From: Streptomyces buecherae
Lineage (GTDB): Bacteria; Actinomycetota; Actinomycetes; Streptomycetales; Streptomycetaceae
Direction: 5' to 3'
Assembly (NCBI RefSeq): GCF_014295035.1
Contig: NZ_CP060404.1
Span: forward strand, 2,258,501 to 2,322,500
DNA length: 64,000 nucleotides
Of this stretch, positions 58,930 to 64,000 are shown piece after piece. A model generated the notes under the pieces. The model had not been told where the DNA came from. It saw only the letters and a program-made list of their open reading frames with translations, and did no database searches. Numbering within the stretch: position 1 is the first letter of the stretch; every line of letters begins with the position of its first letter. Made by a program: the position numbers and the translations under genes.

Positions 58930-60099
58930 CTAGCTGAGCCCGGCCGTGCGGGCGCGGGCGACCGCGGGGCCGATGGCCGCCGCCACCGCTTCCACGTCCG
59001 CCTTCGTGGAGGTGTGCCCGAGGGAGAACCGCAGCGTGCCGCGGGCCAGTTCCGGGGGCGAGCCGGTGGCGAGGACCACGTGGCTGGGCTGCGCGACGCC
59101 CGCGGTGCAGGCGGAGCCCGTCGAGCACTCGATGCCCTGCGCGTCCAGCAGCAGCAACAGGGAGTCGCCCTCGCACCCGGGGAAGGAGAAGTGCGCGTTG
59201 GCGGGCAGTCGGCCCGCCGGGTCCGGGTCGCCGCCCAGCACCGCGTCCGGGACGGCCTCCGTGACCGCCGCGACGAGCGCGTCCCGCAGCCCGCCGATCT
59301 CGTGCGCGAACTCCTCGCGGCGCGCGGCGGCCAGCTCGCCGGCCACCGCGAACGCGGCTATGGCGGGCACGTCCAGCGTGCCCGAGCGCACGTGCCGCTC
59401 CTGGCCGCCGCCGTGCAGCAGTGGCACGGGTGCGTACGAACGGCCGAGGAGCAGCGCCCCGATCCCGTACGGGCCGCCGATCTTGTGGCCGGTGACCGTC
59501 ATCGCGGCGAGCCCGGAGGCCGCGAAGTCCACCTCGACCTGGCCGAACGCCTGCACCGCGTCCGCGTGCAACGGAACGTCGAACTCGCGCGCCACCGCGG
59601 CCAGTTCGGCGACCGGCATGATCGTGCCGATCTCGTTGTTGGCCCACATCACGGTGGCCAGCGCCACGTCCGAGGGGTCACGGGCGATGGCCTCGCGCAG
59701 CGCGTCCGGGCTGACCCTGCCGTACGCGTCGACCGGCAGCCACTCCACGCGCGCGCCCTCGTGCGTGGCGAGCCAGTCCACCGCATCGAGCACGGCATGG
59801 TGCTCGACGGGGCTGGCGAGCAGCCGGGTGCGGGCCGGGTCGGCGGCGCGGCGGGCCCAGTAGAGGCCCTTGACGGCGAGGTTGTCGGCCTCGGTGCCGC
59901 CCGCGGTGAACACCACCTCGCTGGGGCGGGCGCCGAGTGCGGCGGCGAGCGACTCGCGGGACTCCTCCACGGTGCGGCGCGCGCGCCGTCCCGCGGCGTG
60001 GAGGGAGGAGGCGTTGCCGGTGACGGCGAGCTGGTCGGTCATCGCCCGCACCGCCTCCGGGAGCATCGGAGTGGTGGCGGCGTGGTCGAGGTAGGCCAT
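58930..60099 (-). CDS. Cysteine desulfurase (IscS/NifS family)
   Basis: 389 residues; PLP enzyme that moves sulfur from cysteine to acceptors such as MnmA. N-terminus [19 protein letters not shown] Lys in [12 protein letters not shown]; nucleophilic Cys in [18 protein letters not shown] on the flexible loop. Start ATG 60097-60099. Co-directional with mnmA, which supports a role in tRNA thiolation as well as Fe-S supply. Confidence 0.95.
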   Translation of the reverse strand: MAYLDHAATTPMLPEAVRAMTDQLAVTGNASSLHAAGRRARRTVEESRESLAAALGARPSEVVFTAGGTEADNLAVKGLYWARRAADPARTRLLASPVEHHAVLDAVDWLATHEGARVEWLPVDAYGRVSPDALREAIARDPSDVALATVMWANNEIGTIMPVAELAAVAREFDVPLHADAVQAFGQVEVDFAASGLAAMTVTGHKIGGPYGIGALLLGRSYAPVPLLHGGGQERHVRSGTLDVPAIAAFAVAGELAAARREEFAHEIGGLRDALVAAVTEAVPDAVLGGDPDPAGRLPANAHFSFPGCEGDSLLLLLDAQGIECSTGSACTAGVAQPSHVVLATGSPPELARGTLRFSLGHTSTKADVEAVAAAIGPAVARARTAGLS

Positions 60100-60323
60100 G
60101 ATGCGTCGATTCTACGAGCCGGGGCGGCGCGCACGAGAGGCGCGTGGGGGCGCACGGTTCCGGCCCGCGCGGGCGCGTCCGACGGCACGCGAAGTCGCTC
60201 CAGGTGAGGCCGGGCGACGGCGCATGTCCTCGGATGCGCCGCCCGCGCCCCGGAGCGCACACATGGTCGCTCGCGCGGCCGGCGGCGCGGGGGGTGACCG
60301 ACCACGCCGGCGCCGCGTCGATC

Positions 60324-60353
60324 TCGACACCCGATGTCAGGAGTGTCTAGCAT
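60324..60353 (+). promoter_or_regulatory. Promoter for a leaderless hydrolase transcript
   Basis: TCGACA (60324-60329), an 18-bp spacer and TAGCAT (60348-60353) match the Streptomyces housekeeping consensus TTGACN/TAGRAT well. The hydrolase ATG at 60361 lies seven bases after the -10 box, where transcription should start. There is no ribosome site before that ATG. Confidence 0.65.
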
Positions 60354-60360
60354 TACGGTC

Positions 60361-61236
60361 ATGACATGGGACCTGGGCCGCACCTTCCACTCGTCCTCCG
60401 GCGCCGTGCGGTGGGCGGAGCTGGGCGACCCCGACGCACCGCCGGTCGTGCTGCTGCACGGCACGCCGTTCTCCTCGTACGTCTGGCGCGGGGTGGCACG
60501 CGCCCTGGCCGACCGGTACCGGGTGCTGGTGTGGGACATGCCGGGGTACGGCGCGTCCGAGCAGCGCGCGGGGCAGGACGTGTCCCTGGCGGCGCAGGCG
60601 GCCGTGTTCACGGAGTTGCTGACGCACTGGGGCCTGGCCGGCGGCGAGGGTGACGGGGCCGGCGCCGCCGCCCCGTCCCTCGCCCCGTACGTCGTCGCGC
60701 ACGACTTCGGCGGCTGTGTCGCGCTCCGCGCCCATCTGCTGCACGGCGCCGCCTACCGGGCGCTGGCGCTCGTGGACGCCGTGGCGCTGGCCCCGTGGGG
60801 CACGCCCACGTACCGGCTCCTGGGCGAGAACGCCGCGGTCTTCGAGCAGTTGCCGCCCGCCCTGCACCGGGCGATGGTCCGCGAGTACGTCGCCTCCGCC
60901 AGCGCGCCGGGGCTGCGTCCCGACGTCCTGGACCGTCTGGTCGCCCCGTGGTGCGGCGCGGCGGGGCAGCCCGCCTTCTACCGGCAGATCGCCCAGAACG
61001 ACCAGCGGTTCACCGACGAGATCCAGGGCCGGTACGGCGAGCTGCGGTTGCCGGTGCTGGTGTGTTGGGGCGCCGACGACGCGTGGATTCCGGTCGCCAA
61101 GGGGCACGAGCTGGCCGCGCTCGTCCCCGGGGCGCGCCTCCGGCTCATCGAGGGCGCGGGCCACCTGGTGCAGGAGGACGCCCCCGCCGAGCTGACCGCC
61201 GCGCTCACCGGGTTCCTCCGCGACCAGGACGCCTGA
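60361..61236 (+). CDS. Alpha/beta-fold hydrolase with Asp nucleophile
   Basis: 291 residues. Oxyanion region LLHGTPFSSYVWRGV; the nucleophile elbow is VVAHDFGGCVAL, with Asp as in epoxide hydrolases and haloalkane dehalogenases instead of Ser; acid in LVCWGADDAWIP; His in EGAGHLVQEDAP. Probable epoxide hydrolase or dehalogenase-like enzyme; substrate unknown. The start is placed at ATG 60361, which fits the promoter; an earlier in-frame ATG (60334) lies inside the promoter. Confidence 0.88.
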   Translation: MTWDLGRTFHSSSGAVRWAELGDPDAPPVVLLHGTPFSSYVWRGVARALADRYRVLVWDMPGYGASEQRAGQDVSLAAQAAVFTELLTHWGLAGGEGDGAGAAAPSLAPYVVAHDFGGCVALRAHLLHGAAYRALALVDAVALAPWGTPTYRLLGENAAVFEQLPPALHRAMVREYVASASAPGLRPDVLDRLVAPWCGAAGQPAFYRQIAQNDQRFTDEIQGRYGELRLPVLVCWGADDAWIPVAKGHELAALVPGARLRLIEGAGHLVQEDAPAELTAALTGFLRDQDA

Positions 61237-61302
61237 CCTCTCCCTCGCCCGCCCCCGCACCCCGCGAGCCCGGCCCGCCGGGCCCCGTCGCCCCGGCCCG
61301 CG

Positions 61303-61357
61303 ACGGGGCGACGGGGCGACGGGGCGACGGGGCGACGGGGCGACGGGGCGACGGGGC
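61303..61357 (+). repeat. Octamer array P
   Basis: Six ACGGGGCG units (61303-61350) plus a partial copy. They are preceded by an inverted CCCCGTCGCC, so a hairpin can form. It lies between the converging hydrolase and secreted-protein genes, where a terminator is expected. Confidence 0.9.
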
Positions 61358-61374
61358 AGCGTACGGGGTGGAGC

Positions 61375-61986
61375 CTACGGGGTGGCGAGGGTCGTGCAGA
61401 GGTCCTCGTACGGTCCGTACAGCGCCAGCAGCTTCTTCGCCGTGCCCGCGGTCCCCTCGTCGGCCGGGCTGATGCGCACCGACATGTAGCCGCGGCTGAC
61501 GAGCCACCTGCCGGCCGGCTGGTCGTGCGCGTGGAAGCCCGTCGCCCAGTTGTCGCCGCTCATGACGTAGACGTCGGAACGGGGGTAGGCGGGGTAGGTG
61601 ATGGTCGCCGTTCCCGAGACCTCGCGCTCCACCGTCTTTCCGGTGTCCAGGTTGGTCGCGCGCAGCACCAGCGGGCCGTCCTCGACGGCGAACACGGGGC
61701 GCCCGGCGCCGTCGGTCCAGGTGCGCAGCCGCAGGTCGCTGACCGGGAACTCGGCGCGGGCCCGGAACGGGCAGACCTCGCCCGCCGGGTATTCGTAGGG
61801 CCTGGACTCCGGGTGGGTGACGACGGGGCCCTGGAGACCGGCGGTCCGCGCGCCGTCCGGCGCGCCGGGGCGCGGCGTCCGGTCGGCGTCGGCGGCGCCC
61901 GCCGTCCCCGCCGCTCCCGCCGTCAGCGCGGCGGCCAGGGCGACGGCCGCGGCCCCGTGGCCGCCGCGTCGGAACGCTTTCCTCAT
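61375..61986 (-). CDS. Secreted hypothetical protein
   Basis: 203 residues. Basic start (MRKAFRRGG), a hydrophobic Ala-rich segment and a cleavage site near AGAA make a Sec signal. The mature part has single cysteines near both ends (GEVCPFRAR and YEDLCTTLATP) that could form a disulfide, and a beta-rich pattern (VEREVSGTATITYPAYPRSD). I recognise no named domain. Start ATG 61984-61986, with GGAGGAGG upstream. Confidence 0.8.
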   Translation of the reverse strand: MRKAFRRGGHGAAAVALAAALTAGAAGTAGAADADRTPRPGAPDGARTAGLQGPVVTHPESRPYEYPAGEVCPFRARAEFPVSDLRLRTWTDGAGRPVFAVEDGPLVLRATNLDTGKTVEREVSGTATITYPAYPRSDVYVMSGDNWATGFHAHDQPAGRWLVSRGYMSVRISPADEGTAGTAKKLLALYGPYEDLCTTLATP

Positions 61987-62118
61987 GGTGTCCTCCTCCG
62001 TCGGTTTCCGTTCTCGGGTGGCCCGCTCTCCGGCCTCGGTGGTCGTCCGTTCCTCGGGTCGGCTCGCGCCCGCCGCGCGCGGGCCCAACGGTGCTCCCCG
62101 TCCCGTCATGCCGCGCGC

Positions 62119-64000
62119 CTACCGCGCGCTCCCGCGCCGGCGCGACGCCCGGTGCGTGGCGCCGTCCGGCGCGCCGTCAGCCGGCAGGTCGGCCAGTAGG
62201 TCGGCGACCGTGTCCGCCTCGCGGGCGCCCAGCGTGTGGTAGACGTCGAACGCCTGCACCCAGCAGCTCATGGCGCCGCTGGACCGGCCCTGGCGCAGCA
62301 TGGCCCGGCCGAGGATCACCAGGGCGTCCGCGCGGCGCCAGTCGCCGCCGTGCCGGTCGAAGGTGGTGACGGCCTGGTTGGCCAGCTCGACCGCGGTGCT
62401 GGCGTCCCCGATGGCGAGCCGCGCCTCGGCCGCCCTGGCGCGGGTGCTGGCCTCGGCCACGTACCGGCCGGCGCCCGCGAAGAGGTCCAGCGCCCGCTGG
62501 AGCGCCGGCAGCGCGTCCGAGGGGCGCTCGATGGCGGTCAGCGCGCAGCCCAGGGCGTAGGAGGCGTGCGCGACCGCGAGGCCCGGCCCCGGCGGGGGCG
62601 TGCCGGCCGATGGGGCGGGTGCGCCGAACGCCGGGGCCGGTGCGCCGGACGGGGCGCGGCCGGCCCGCTTCGCGACGTCCAGGGAGTGCTCGGCGAGTTC
62701 GCGTGCCTGGTCCGGCCGGCCGCGCGAGAGCAGGACGCGGGACCGGTCGGCCCACACCCGGGCCAGGCCGGCCAGGTTGTCGTCGCTCTCGTAGGCCCGC
62801 TCGGCCAGTTCCAGGAGCTTCTCGGCCTCGGCCAGGCGGCCCAGGCTGTACACGGCGGCGGCCCGCTCGTGCGGGGCCAGCGCCCGGACGACGAGGTCGG
62901 GCGGGCCCGCGGCGTTCGCGTACTGGTGCATCGCCTGCGCCGCCGCGCGCTCCGCCGCGGGGAAGCGGCCCGCCCTGTTGTGCGCGTGAGCCAGCGCCGC
63001 CAGGGCGCGCTGCCGCACGGCCTGGGTACGGGTTCCGCTGGCCGGCAGGGAGAGGGCCTCGACGCTCTCGGTGAAGTGCCGGGCGTACGCCTCGTCGTCG
63101 GCCAGCGCCCGGGCGGCCAGCGCCAGGTCGGCCAGGCGTTGGAGCAGGGCCGCCGAGACGCGGCCGGGCTGCGTCGCGCGGCGCAGCACGCGCAGCAGTC
63201 GGGGCGCCTCGTCGCGCAGCCACCGCGCCGGAGGTTCGACGTGGCGCGCCGCGGCCCGGTCGAGCCGGGCGTCGTGGGAGGCCAGGTGTCGGGGCAGGGT
63301 GTCGCCCGGGTCGAGGTGGCGGAGCGTGGCGGCGCCGGCGACCAGGTAGCGGTCGGCGAGGCGCAGCACGGCGGCGTCGCTCGCGCGCTGCGCCAGGTGC
63401 TTGCTCGGCGTGTCCGCCGCGCCGAAGCCGTGCTTGGCCAGCTCCTGCTGGGCGTAGAGCAGGGCCAGGGCGTTGAAGCGGTACCGGTCGCGGTCCTCGC
63501 GGTGCAGCAGGGACGCGGAGGCCAGCGCGTCCAGCAGGTCCTCCGCCACCAGTTGCGTACGGTCGAGGAGCGCCGCCGAGCTGAACCGGCTGACCTCGTC
63601 GTGGTCGAGCACGGACAGCAGGCAGAAGGCGCGCTGTCGCTCCGTGTTCAGCCGGCGGAAGGTCTGCTCGAAGCCGGCGGCGACCGAGAGGTCGCCGACG
63701 CGTAGCCCGGTCAGCCGGTGCGCGGGGGCCGCGAGCCGGTCGGCCAGCCGGGTCAGGGGCCAGGGGAAGCGCTGGTGCTGCCGGCGCACCAGTTCGCCGG
63801 CGATGCGCAGGGCCAGCGGCAACCCCCCGCAGTACCGGAACAGCCGGTGCGCCCCGTTGGCGTCCTGGACCACCCGCGCGCGCCCGAGCACGCGCGCCAG
63901 GAAGTCCAGCCCCTCGCGCTGGCTGAACTCGCGCAGCGCGATCCACGACACCCGCTCCGGCGCGGCGTGCGTCCGGCGGCTGGTGACGATGGCGGCGCAG
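62119..64000 (-). CDS. AfsR/SARP-like regulator fragment (NB-ARC plus TPR), 5' end beyond window
   Basis: About 627 residues are visible; the frame is open through position 64000, so the N-terminus (likely a SARP DNA-binding domain and the P-loop) lies outside. Seen: the NB-ARC sensor region TSRRTHAAPERVSW, then YCGGLPLALRIAGELV, and a winged-helix-like LLSVLDHDEVSRFS. The C-terminal half is helical TPR repeats (AVYSLGRLAEAEKLLELAER and similar). Such proteins activate secondary metabolism. A Pro/Ala-rich insertion lies about 62585-62655. It ends at TGA 62119. Confidence 0.8.
   Translation of the reverse strand, partial: CAAIVTSRRTHAAPERVSWIALREFSQREGLDFLARVLGRARVVQDANGAHRLFRYCGGLPLALRIAGELVRRQHQRFPWPLTRLADRLAAPAHRLTGLRVGDLSVAAGFEQTFRRLNTERQRAFCLLSVLDHDEVSRFSSAALLDRTQLVAEDLLDALASASLLHREDRDRYRFNALALLYAQQELAKHGFGAADTPSKHLAQRASDAAVLRLADRYLVAGAATLRHLDPGDTLPRHLASHDARLDRAAARHVEPPARWLRDEAPRLLRVLRRATQPGRVSAALLQRLADLALAARALADDEAYARHFTESVEALSLPASGTRTQAVRQRALAALAHAHNRAGRFPAAERAAAQAMHQYANAAGPPDLVVRALAPHERAAAVYSLGRLAEAEKLLELAERAYESDDNLAGLARVWADRSRVLLSRGRPDQARELAEHSLDVAKRAGRAPSGAPAPAFGAPAPSAGTPPPGPGLAVAHASYALGCALTAIERPSDALPALQRALDLFAGAGRYVAEASTRARAAEARLAIGDASTAVELANQAVTTFDRHGGDWRRADALVILGRAMLRQGRSSGAMSCWVQAFDVYHTLGAREADTVADLLADLPADGAPDGATHRASRRRGSAR

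Noticed and set aside
56707..60207. 1166-codon plus-strand frame across mnmA and the cysteine desulfurase
   Set aside because: It is antisense to three conserved genes. It stays open because of GC3 bias and the octamer array.

Overview
The window is about 73-75% GC by eye, with strong third-position GC, frequent GTG starts and many short same-strand operons. The gene content and order are those of a Streptomyces-type actinomycete chromosome core. From memory, not checked, the order resembles the S. coelicolor SCO5486-SCO5523 neighbourhood (cysteine desulfurase, mnmA, ligA, rmdB, gatCAB, a membrane GGDEF/EAL gene, ilvBNC, serA, leuB, ilvE), read here in reverse.

Layout. 1-8.1 kb: ilvE (cut by the left edge), leuB, a Tat-exported metallophosphoesterase, a 42-residue small protein, and the proline catabolic genes pruA and putA. 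9.0-10.5 kb: a PucR-type regulator whose reading frame is broken by a repeat array. 10.7-15.8 kb: accessory genes (serine beta-lactamase/DD-peptidase-like protein, SAM methyltransferase, TetR plus 14-TM exporter). 15.9-22 kb: serA, ilvC, ilvN and ilvB, the last preceded by a leader peptide and attenuator. 22-25 kb: a membrane-bound PAS-GGDEF-EAL protein with two BldD-like boxes upstream. 25.3-44.9 kb: accessory region with a 2-hydroxyacid dehydrogenase, aldo/keto reductase, orphan barstar, PQQ-type lipoprotein, large LuxR regulator, HD hydrolase, MMPL exporter, phospholipase C, an unusual SDR, a MerR-MFS pair and a probably decayed secreted protein. 45-49 kb: gatC-gatA-small membrane protein-gatB. 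49-64 kb: VOC protein, RmdB-like c-di-GMP phosphodiesterase, ligA, methionine synthase-like protein, SDR, LOG protein, mnmA, cysteine desulfurase, alpha/beta hydrolase, a secreted protein, and an AfsR/SARP-like regulator cut by the right edge.

How genes work together. ilvB/N/C, ilvE and leuB make branched-chain amino acids, and serA opens serine synthesis. putA and pruA convert proline to glutamate, probably under the PucR-type regulator. The cysteine desulfurase feeds sulfur to MnmA for tRNA thiolation. GatCAB corrects Glu-tRNA(Gln) or Asp-tRNA(Asn). Two c-di-GMP proteins flank the accessory region.

The most unusual signal is a dispersed family of short tandem repeats. Its unit is the heptamer CCGTGCY (ACGGRGC on the other strand), and many arrays end in a shared 17-bp core close to CCCRGGSAGGATCRCCG. 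Arrays fill most long intergenic gaps outside 15-33 kb and 42-55 kb. One sits inside the PucR-type gene and accompanies a frame break, and a trace lies in frame inside the phospholipase C gene. Two octamer arrays (ACGGGGCG) look like a sister family. I know of no description of this repeat family, but I could not search for one.
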